A DNA stretch of 64,000 nucleotides from Euphorbia lathyris (lineage: Eukaryota; Streptophyta; Magnoliopsida; Malpighiales; Euphorbiaceae): NCBI RefSeq assembly GCF_963576675.1, contig NC_088916.1, forward strand, positions 53,507,001 to 53,571,000, written 5' to 3'. Shown here in pieces: positions 54,901-64,000 of this stretch; within the stretch, counting starts at the first letter, position 1; each line of letters opens with the position of its first letter. The position numbers were made by a program, and so were the translations under genes. Under the pieces are notes generated by a model. The model ran no database searches and was not told the origin of the DNA. It saw only the letters and a list, made by a program, of their open reading frames with translations.

Positions 54901-57600
54901 GCCAGTCAACCCAATTGCCTGCTTCATCTTGCAATTTGTGAATTACGTTCTTTTTCCTCCTGTTATTAGCAGCTGAATGAAAAAACTTGGAATTATGATC
55001 CCCAGAACTAAGCCATAAAGCCTTACTTCTACCAATCAAAAGCCATAAAGCCTTATTCCGTGCTGTTTGACAAGCCTGACGAGCCTGTACGTCTATTTTA
55101 GATTTGAGCCTTTTGATTTTCGACCTGCAGCTGTGAATCTCTCTCTTAAATCTGTTTCTGACATTGTTCCCCCAAGCTTCAAGAATTTCTCCACACTTCC
55201 ACTGTTTACACAGAAGACCCCCATCTACTGGGCTCCACTAGGCCGTGGTGATCTGATCCGTACAGTCCGTCTCATTTATCCATGCATTTTCAAACCGAAA
55301 ATGACGGTTCAAGGAGATAGAAGCATTGTTAAGAGTTAAGAATAATAATGTGTGATCACTACATTGGGCGTCTTCATTACTTACCGAAGCCGAACTAAAC
55401 ATAGAGAACCAACTGACATTTGCTAATGCACGGTCCAGCTTTTCTTCAATAGGGTAAACTGAGCTGCGTCCCCTCTCCCAAGTGAACGGGTACCCCTTCA
55501 TACTAACTTCGGACAAACCACAATCCAAAACAGCTTCACTGAATCCCCTAATTAAATTTGGAGGATGCCTGTTCCCTCCACATTTTTCTGAATGAGAGAG
55601 CATGTCATTAGAGTCCCCAATAATAACCCAAGGATCAGAATTGATAGCCCCCAGGCTTCTGAGAAGATGCCAAGAATCTGCCTGACGAGTTCTCTCGGGG
55701 TAGCTATAGAAACCGGTTAATCGATACTTCGACAAACCTAGTAAAGTGACCTTGAAGTCAATGTAGTTAGAAGAATAATCCAACAACTGAACTGAGTTGG
55801 CTGTTCTCTAGAGAAGAGCTAACCCACCACCATTATTTATAGGGTCAACAAAAAAGAGGCCTTGGAAAGCAAGCTTCTTTTTTATAGCTTCTACCTTGGT
55901 ACGATTGCACTTGACCTCCATCAGGAAGATAAAGTCGGGCCATAGATTGATTGCAAAATCTACTAATTATAGAACTGTCCGAGCGTTCCCGATACCTCAG
56001 CAGTTCCAAGATAACGTACTCATACCTCCTTGCAAGCCGGGCTACCACGACTTGCTTCAATATTTTGTTTTGCGACTGTCTCCTGTCCCTGTATGCCATT
56101 ATCCTCAACATCCATGAACCCACTCTGCTGATTTAGTGACTCTTCTAACTGTTGTGTTGTACGCTTCCGTTTTGGATCTATTATCTCAATCCCGATTTCC
56201 TCTAGAGTCTGAGCAATATTACCTGACAGCATAGGTCCTTCCCATATATTATTTACCTTTCCCACCCTTCCTGCTGTCCCTTTATCCTTTGTTTTAAAGC
56301 CTGGCGGGACTACTATAGCAATCTTCAGAATGCAGACCTCCTTTACCCCAGATATAGTACCACTTTGGAAGCCTGCTGTGTTTGTGTTGCCCGACTGAGG
56401 AAGAGCCTGAAGCGGTCGGTGTAATAGGAATTCAGATTGTGGTTGAGCTTGGGACCGTCGGGTAGGGGCCCTGAGCCAAGGTCCATATGCTCTCTCAACT
56501 TTTTTCGGGATCAGCTACTTGTAGGAGAGCTTGATAAAACTTATCTGCATGCCCTATGTGCCCACAAACAAAGCAGAATGTTGGGAGTCTCTCATATTTG
56601 AAGTTAATCCAATAGACTGTACCACCTGGAATACTAATCTGCATCTTCCTTTTAAGCGGAACGAGGACATTAACAGAGACTCTTATCCGAAGATAAGTTC
56701 TGGCAACCCCTGTAAAATTATTCGGATCGGATTCCACAAAGGTTCTTACAAAATTACCAATACTGGCAGCTACCTTTTCAGACTATGAACCCAATTGGAA
56801 GATCATACACCTGTAACCAGAAGTCAGTATGGGATAAGCACATATCCATGGGGTTTTGGTTTTCATCCAATTTCTTTAGCAGGAGCAAGTGTTGTTCAAA
56901 CGTCCACGACCCTCCCTGAACCACTATATATCTTTCCCATGGATGATAGAATTCAAAGTGGAACAAATTAGGCCCCAGGTCTTCAATGAATATCCCTTTC
57001 GATGGGCTCCAGACATCAGCTAGCGTTGTTTTCATAAAAGAGCTCTTTATCGGGCGATCTGTGAGAAAAGAGCCAACGAAACTCCAGGACTTTGGGCGAG
57101 CTTGGACCTTATATTCATCCTGCTGGATGACTAATCCCACTCTCGTTTCTTCCTCCAATGTAAGTAAAACACTCATATTAGTGATGTTTTCCATTAGAGC
57201 AAGGCAGCAATTGGTTTGGGGAAATATCAGACACCTGCTGGGGAAACAATTAAGCAAAATTGGTGAAATCGGTTTATGCAAATTGGGAGGGGGGTTTTAT
57301 TGATGTGGATGGTTGAATAAAGGGAGGGTAATGGTGGAGAGGTCCAGCGGCCTGTCACCGGTCGAATAGGGGAAGGCGGTGGCTGTAATTTAGGTTTTTA
57401 GGGCTCGGGTGGTTGAAATCGGGGAGAGAAGCAAAGGGTTGGATGTTACGGTTTTTTCTGGGTGGGAGTAAGGGATGGCTGTTGCGGTTTATTCTGGGTG
57501 GGAGGAGCTTGATTCCACTGAGAAGAATCAACACGAAAGGGACGACGATGACAGGTGAAGGGAAGGGGAAGGCTCGTCAAAAGCGAGAATTTCTACTTTC
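51974..57600 (-). mobile_element. Nearly full-length but degenerate plant L1-type LINE
   Basis: Read from right to left: a 5' UTR (57600-57285), ORF1 with a DUF4283-like domain (57281-56778: FHFEFYHPWERYIVVQGGSW) and zinc knuckle CFVCGHIGHADKFY (56737-56495), an endonuclease region (about 56120-55240, GVIIGDSNDML-like, SDHTLLFLTL), reverse transcriptase (55040-53100: SAFIPGRLIIDN, YDRVEWTFL, FFADDNYLFF), and RNase H (52425-52012: WLKESG, ESDSQLL, ANCVAHSLAR), then a short poly(A) (T10 at 51974-51983 on the plus strand). Frameshifts and stops occur throughout, for example a TAA just after QRGL at about 54167, so the copy is dead. Confidence 0.9.
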
Positions 57601-57638
57601 TTAATAATTCATTATTATATATATTTCATTTTTTTCTA

Positions 57639-60356
57639 TTTTTTTTGACAACCAAAGAAGCATATATTAAGAATCAAGAAGAAGCATATTACAAATAAAA
57701 TCAGGGGGTACAGAAAACCACTCACCCCGATGTAAAGGTAAAATACTACTTCTAGCTAACAAATGAGCAACAGAGTTTGTAGAACGACAGACAAATCGAA
57801 TAGAGCAATTAAAAAGCTCGTTCAATGAAAAATGACAATCATTGGCTAAGACGTTAAAAGGAGATGAAACCTCTAACGGGCGGGCAATAGACTGTACCAC
57901 GATCAAAGAATCTGATTCAATGATTACATCCTTCCATCCGCGTTCTTTGATCCAACTGAGAGCTTCACGGACCGATAGCGCATCAATGAACGATGCATCA
58001 TGGTAATTCTGCAATATACCATTTTTAGCTGCAACAAATCGGCCCAACTCATCCCGAACGATACACCCAAACCCAGCCACATTCTCGTTCGCAAATGACG
58101 CACCATCCACATTTAGTTTTAGAAAGCCTGTTGGAGGACGCTGCCACACCGTCGGACTTGGCACAGCCGGACAGCCTGAAGGAGAAACCAATGCCTGCGC
58201 TTTCTTCCATTCCTGTAGAAAGGAACCGGACGAATGGTACAGGATCGAGGCGTGTGAATCCTTTCGATTCCACACAATGTCGTTTCTATAACACCAAATA
58301 ATCCACCATAAAACCGCTACAAGCTCAACAAGCTCCACCGGTTTAGAAAAGATCCAGCCCCAATAATAAAAAATGTTATGAAATTGGGTTCCCACATCCC
58401 CAATAGGCGAGAGAGTCCAAATAGCTCGAGCCATATTACATTTGAGAAAAATATGATAAGAATCTTCCACCGCCCCATGACAGAGCTCACATAAATCTGA
58501 GATAGGAACCCTCCGGGCTTTCAGCGCGACTTTAGAAGGGAAACAGCTAGCAAGAACCCGCCAAAGAAGGTTCTTAACTTTAGGGGGCACTTTAAGATTC
58601 CAAACTTTATTCCAAACTGGAGAATTACTGAACCAATTTGTTCCAAATCCAGCCATAAGCTTTCGGTACCCACTTTTAACTGTATAGTTGCCCCGTCGGT
58701 CATCCTTCCAGTACCACCCATCATGATCAATCCGATTAGATAAGGGGATACAGAGAATAAGTTCTGCATCCCGAGGGACAAAAATGCCCGAAACTAACCC
58801 AACATCCCATGACCGCCGACCCTCCTCCATAAGATCAGCCGCCACTTCCACCCCTAAACCATCCAATTTTTCACTTTCAATATATGGGAAATGATCGTCA
58901 GGGAGCCACGGGTCATCCCAAATCCGGACCTCACCACCCGCCCCTACAAACCTGCGAATACCTGACTTTATCAACTCTTGAGCACCCATAATACTACGCC
59001 AGATAAAGCTAGGCCCATCAGATAACGATGCATCAAGAAAAGAGCTATTCGGATAATAAAGAGCTTTAAAAACTCGTGCCACAAGAGACTCAGGATTTGA
59101 GCTAAGTCGCCAACCTTGTTTCGCCAATAAAGCTAAGTTGAAATTATGCAACTTTCTGAACCCCATTCCACCAAATTTTTTAGGGCAGCACAACTTATCC
59201 CACGATTTCCAGTGTAAACTACCTTTACCTGAACTATCCGATCCCCACCAAAAAGAATTCATCAACTTTTCAAGATCATCACAGATATTCATAGGAAATA
59301 GGAAGAGACTCATAGCATAAGTAGGAAGCACCTACACAACAGATTTGATCATAATCTCCTTTCCTGCTCTTGATAGAAACCTGGCTTTCCAACTCTTTAA
59401 TCTAGACCGCACCATGTCCTCAGCAAAGCCAAAAATCTGTGACCTATTCCTTCCTACCACCGAAGGTAGACCCAGATACTTATCCGGGATGGCTACAGTG
59501 GAAATGCCCAAGATATTACTAATTTCTGCACACCCACCATCTGGACAGTTTCGACTGAAAGTTATAGAGGATTTTGATAAATTTATTTTCTGTCCAGAAG
59601 CACACTCATAGTCATTTAGAGCTTGTTTAATTGCTGAAGCTTCTGATCGATTGGCTCCAAAGAAGAAGTAACTATCATCAGCGAAGAACAGATGAGAGAT
59701 TGCTGGCGCTTGGTCCGCAACAACACAGCCTTGGATCCGACCCTCTGACTCCAGCCGAGATAAGTAGAGAGAGAGACCCTCCGCACAGATAATAAAAAGA
59801 TATGGTGACAGTGGATCCCCTTGACGGAGTCCCCTCTGTGGAACAATAGGGCCCACTACATGCTTCCCATGGACAACCCTATATTTAACCTTTGTAACGC
59901 ACTGCATTAATAGGTTAACAAAGCTTGATGGGAAACCAAGTTTCAATAACATCTCCTGAAGAAATCTCCATTCCACCCTGTCATATGCTTTAGACATATC
60001 AAGCTTAAGAGCAGCCATACCACTTGAAACCCTTCTAGTCCTCTGATGGAGATAATGATTCACCTCAAATGCCAGCATAACATTATCAGTGATTAGTCTG
60101 CCAGGGATAAAGGCACTCTGGGATGGAGATATAAAAACATGAAGGACTTTCTTTAACCGATTAGCTAAGACTTTAGAAACAATTTTGTAGATCACATTAC
60201 AAAGAGCTATTGGTCTCAAGTCAGAAATCATCTTAGGTTTTGATTTCTTAGGGATTAATACAATATTAGTTTCATGAATCCCATCAGGCAACACTCCAGA
60301 ATTTAACCATAACAAACAAGCTTCAGTAACATGACCTCCTACTACATCCCAAAATT
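57639..60356 (-). mobile_element. 5'-truncated plant LINE (RT-RNase H)
   Basis: Begins inside the reverse transcriptase at about 60356 (FWDVVGGHVTEACLLWLNSG) and runs to a poly(A) at 57646-57639. It contains only part of ORF2, as usual for incomplete reverse transcription. Possible short duplication TTTCTATT on both sides, which cannot be separated from the T-rich context. It shares domain order but not close identity with the neighbouring LINE. Confidence 0.85.
57667..60315 (-). pseudogene. LINE ORF2 C-terminal part: RT and RNase H, one stop codon
   Basis: A single minus-strand frame of about 882 codons broken only by TAG at 59334-59332 (KSVV-stop-VLPTYAMS; relatives usually have Q or A here). 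Reverse transcriptase motifs: VLIPKKSKP, LRPIALCNVIYKIVSKVLANR, QSAFIPGRLITDNVMLAFE, LDMSKAYDRVEW, RGLRQGDPLSPYLFIICAEG and FFADDSYFFF with both catalytic aspartates. Then a zinc-binding C-terminal region (DLCELCHGAVEDSYHIFLKC) and RVT_3 RNase H (LNVDGASFANEN, IIESDSLIVVQS, RSTNSVAHLLAR). The start of ORF2 (endonuclease) is missing. Confidence 0.9.
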
Positions 60357-60627
60357 TCTATTAATAATTCCTTATTCTGCACATTTTGTTTTTTTTTTTC
60401 TATTTTTTTTATAGGAAAGGGAAAAAACAACAAACAACAACCAAAACACACTACCCCGGGATTAATAATTCATTATTATTATTTCTTTTTTCTATTAATA
60501 ATTTTTTATTTTGCACATTTTATTTTTTTTCTATTAATAATTCATCATTATACATATTTAATTGATACTAATAAGTTCATGCGTCAAATAGTAAACCATA
60601 CAAGTTACATGATTCGACGATATTTAA
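60357..60627. other. AT-rich spacer with TATTAATAATTC repeats
   Basis: Words of the form CTATTAATAATTCATTATTA occur four times between 60357 and 60560, and once at 57601, on the other side of the truncated LINE. No gene. Confidence 0.6.
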
Positions 60628-60635
60628 TCTATACT

Positions 60636-62790
60636 ATATATAATTACGGAAGCAGAGAGAAATGATCAGAAGTGTTTTAGAGGTCTTTTTGATGAGTTGT
60701 CAACGTAGTAAAAAATCAGATTAAAAATATTTAATTAATTAAAAATAAATATTTAATTAATTAAAAATAAATATTTAATTAATTAAAAATAACAAATTTA
60801 TATTTATAATATATTAAATAATTACTAGCCTATTAATTAAAATAATAAAAGAAAGCAAGAGTTACGGGAAGATGAAAAAACACAAAGCAAAGGAAATCCA
60901 AAAGTCACAAATAAACTTCTATATAAAGCATGATAGATAGTATTCCACCATTATATTCATTGGTCACGATAGATAGTATTATATTTCTGAAGGTAAATAT
61001 TCGATTTTTTTTCACATGTTGTAGTTATTTTGTTCTCAATTATGTTGTTGTTTTATTTTTATTAAACAATAGTTGTTATAGTTTCATCTTTCAAATTCAT
61101 TTCTGTTGTTACCCAGGTTCTATACCTCTCGCTATCTTATCCATGTTTTCTTTTTTATTTGTCTTTTTTTTTTCCAAACTAGTAGCTTCAATTGAAGAAA
61201 TCCGACAGAAATAGAAGATGCATGAACAACTAAAACCGGAAAACACAAAAGTGTCAAAAATTACAAGAAATTCTTATGTTTCTCAAGGTAATTATTCGAT
61301 TTTTTTTTCATATGTTGTAGTTAATTTTGTTCTCAATTGTGTTGTTTTTTTATTAAACAAATATAATTACGGAAGCAGAGAGAAATGATAAGAAGTGTTT
61401 TAGAGGTCTTTTTGATGAGTTGTCAACGTAGTAAAAAATCAGATTAAAAATATTTAATTAATTAAAAATAAATATTTAATTAATTAAAAATAAATATTTA
61501 ATTAATTAAAAATAACAAATTTATATTTATAATATATTAAATAATTACTAGCCTATTAATTAAAATAATAAAAGAAAGCAAGAGTTACGGGAAGATGAAA
61601 AAACACAAAGCAAAGGAAATCCAAAAGTCACAAATAAACTTCTATATAAAGCATGATAGATAGTATTCCACCATTATATTCATTGGTCACGATAGATAGT
61701 ATTACATTTCTGAAGGTAAATATTCGATTTTTTTTCACATGTTGTAGTTATTTTGTTCTCAATTATGTTGTTGTTTTATTTTTATTAAACAATAGTTGTT
61801 ATAGTTTCATCTTTCAGATTCATTTCTGTTGTTACCCAGGTTCTATACCTCTCGCTATCTTATCCATGTTTTCTTTTTTATTTATCTTTTTTTTTTCCAA
61901 ACTGGTAGCTTCAATTGAAGAAATCCGACAGAAATAGAAGATGCATGAACAACTAAAACCGGAAAACACAAAAGTGTCAAAAATTACAAGAAATTCTTAT
62001 GTTTCTCAAGGTAATTATTCGATTTTTTTTCATATGTTGTAGTTATTTTTGTTCTCAATTGTGTTGTTTTTTTTATTAAACAAATATAATTACGGAAGCA
62101 GAGAGAAATGATAAGAAGTGTTTTAGAGGTCTTTTTGATGAGTTGTCAATGTAGTAAAAAATCAGATTAAAAATATTTAATTAATTAAAAATAAATATTT
62201 AATTAATTAAAAATAACAAATTTATATTTATAATATATTAAATAATTACTAGCCTATTAATTAAAATAATAAAAGAAAGCAAGAGTTACGGGAAGATGAA
62301 AAAACACAAAGCAAAGGAAATCCAAAAGTCACAAATAAACTTCTATATAAAGCATGATAGATAGTATTCCACCATTATATTCATTGGTCACGATAGATAG
62401 TATTATATTTCTGAAGGTAAATATTCAATTTTTTTTTTCACATGTTGTAGTTATTTTGTTCTCAATTATGTTGTTGTTTTATTTTTATTAAACAATAGTT
62501 GTTATAATTTCATCTTTCAGATTCATTTCTGTTGTTACCCAGGTTCTATACCTCTCGCTATCTTATCAATATTTTCTTTTTTATTTGTCTTTTTTTTTCC
62601 AAACTGGTAGCTTCAATTGAAGAAATCCGACAGAAATAGAAGATGCATGAACAACTAAAACCGAAAAACATAAAAGTGTCAAAAATTACAAGAAATTCTT
62701 ATGTTTCTCAAGGTAATTATTCGATTTTTTTCCATATATTGTAGTTATTTTTGTTCTCAATTGTGTTGTTTTTTTATTAAACAATAGTTG
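60636..62790. repeat. Three tandem copies of a 700-723 bp unit
   Basis: Units begin ATATAATTACGGAAGCAGAG near 60636, 61360 and 62084. Corresponding points are 723 bp apart between units 1 and 2 and about 701 bp between 2 and 3, the difference due to loss of one TATTTAATTAATTAAAAATAA subrepeat and small indels. Copies are over 95% alike by eye. A partial fourth segment (AGTTGTTATAGTTTC..., GTTACCCAGGTTC) follows at 62780-63200 and is more diverged. Confidence 0.9.
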
Positions 62791-63486
62791 TTATAGTTTC
62801 GTTTTTCAGAGATGAAATTCCATTTCTGTCGTTACCCAGGTTCCATACCTCTCGCTACCTTATCGATGTTTTCTTTTTTATTATTTTTTTTTTCAAAATG
62901 ACTAAAATAAAGATTTTGTAAATTTGTATTCTTTTTTAGTATATGTTGCTAGGTGTTATCGTTTCGATTGCTAACTCTCAACTAAAATTTAGATTTTCGG
63001 CTTTATATGAACTCAATTTTTGGCTTTCTCAATTGTGCTATTGTTTTATTTTTATTAAACAATTGTTGTTATAGTTTCATCTTTGAGAGATGAAATTCCA
63101 TTTCCGTCGTTATCCAGATTCCATACCTCTCGCTATCTTATCCATATTTTCTTTTTTTATTTATTTATTTTTCAAAATGACTAAAATAAAGATTTTATAT
63201 ATTTGCATTCTTTTTTAGTATATGTTCCTAGGTGTTATCGTTTTGATTGTTAACTCTAACTAAAATTTAGATTTTCAGCTTTTTATGAACTCAATTTTTA
63301 GTTTTAATTGAAGTTAGGTTAATTTTTCTAATTCGGAACATGTTGAAATCCACGCATTTTTTTAGTTTGAGTTTAGCTAATTGATATGGATTGTATTTTT
63401 TAGTTTGAGACATATTAAATAAAATATTAAAGACATATTGAAATATTATACTTACAATGAAGTTTATTTCAATATAAATTATGTTA

Positions 63487-63488
<2 letters not shown>

Positions 63489-63528
<40 letters not shown>

Positions 63529-63529
63529 C
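63489..63529. repeat. (ATT)n microsatellite
   Basis: About 13 perfect ATT repeats within the Helitron-like element. Confidence 0.95.
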
Positions 63530-64000
63530 AAGAAGTTATTTTTTTCCCAATTTTCTAGACAAGAAGATTGTAAGCGTCTAATACGATTGATAAGATGTTT
63601 ATTCTTGAAGAATGTGGATTATGCTAGATACGAATTCAAAATCAAGGTAAATAAAAATAAATTTTGATACTCAAAATCCTAAAAATGTACATTAATTATG
63701 GATATTGGGATAATTATTTTTGCAACATTGGCTTATTTAATTTTTAACTATTATATTATGGTTCGTATAAAATTGTTAGTATTTCAAGAGTTTTTAACAG
63801 ATGAAAATGAAATATGATCATAGGACAAATTATTGAAAAATATTAATTAAGAAAATATTATTATTTGAATCTCTTCAAATTCTCAAATGTTGAGCATAAT
63901 GATTCTAATTAATATAATTAATTACACATATTAATTATAAAACGTTTTTTTTTGTACTGAGTGGTTACAATTGCGATTTAATTCTATTTAACTAAAATTA

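Larger units (their letters stand above)
60628..64000 (+). mobile_element. Helitron-like element running off the window
   Basis: Starts TCTATACTATATATAATTAC directly after host A, a typical Helitron 5' end. The body contains three tandem ~720-bp units, T-rich intron-like DNA, and the 37-base segment shared with 37859-37895. No Rep or helicase frame is visible, and the 3' hairpin-CTAG end is not reached before the window ends. Confidence 0.65.

Noticed and set aside
60930..61214. 94-codon hydrophobic frame repeated at 61653-61937
   Set aside because: It is in a tandem DNA repeat, T-rich, and not kept open in the third unit. Hydrophobicity follows from T-rich codons.

Overview
This is nuclear DNA of a flowering plant, almost certainly a eudicot. 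It is AT-rich, its genes are split by GT-AG introns, and it carries a plant-specific kinase/USP gene, a JINGUBANG-like WD40 gene, and the standard plant transposon groups (Gypsy, Copia, plant LINEs, Mutator, hAT, Helitron). I cannot name the species.

Only three ordinary host genes are visible. At 3579-8854 (+) an eight-exon gene encodes a 722-residue cytoplasmic kinase with an N-terminal USP-like domain. At 9968-11350 (-) an intronless gene encodes a seven-bladed WD40 protein of the JINGUBANG type; the two genes lie tail to tail. At 34085-34414 (+) a one-exon gene with a clear TATA box encodes a small basic protein of unknown function. Everything else is transposon or its debris.

Layout. 1-700: edge of a Mutator-like element (MULE) carrying a plant-mobile-domain (PMD) gene. 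2.6-3.2 kb: a foldback element. 12-16 kb: scrambled Gypsy and Copia fragments with an 820-bp DNA element inserted. 16.5-17.4 kb: a foldback element. 18.5-23.95 kb: an LTR retrotransposon with two LTRs and a 5-bp TSD that lacks reverse transcriptase and integrase but encodes a retropepsin-like domain and unusual repeats. 24.5-29.3 kb: a 1.55-kb TIR element, a foldback element, and a hAT-type element with another foldback nested in it. 29.6-32.8 kb: a minisatellite and Copia and LINE fragments. 35.8-39.7 kb: truncated Gypsy gag joined to a Helitron 3' part that holds a 653-bp hAT MITE. 40.0-47.2 kb: a foldback element split by an intact-looking 6.26-kb MULE, which has a spliced transposase-OTU gene and an opposing, frameshifted PMD gene. 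47.4-48.4 kb: two more TIR elements. 48.56-51.92 kb: a minus-strand Helitron made largely of about 16 tandem copies of its own 5' end. 52.0-60.36 kb: two LINEs on the minus strand, one nearly full length and one 5'-truncated with a single visible stop. 60.63 kb to the end: another Helitron-like element whose first ~720 bp are tandemly repeated.

The most unusual structures are (i) arrays of short GC-rich hairpins with mostly NTAN tetraloops in the first introns of the MULE genes, seen three times in the window; (ii) the Helitron whose body is a tandem array of its terminus; (iii) the LTR element with 55-residue repeats instead of a polymerase; and (iv) a set of foldback elements with 8-9 bp TSDs, some of which contain an arm of a different foldback family. 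Target-site duplications and splice frames were read by eye from the sequence; family names rest on recognised motifs, not on database searches.
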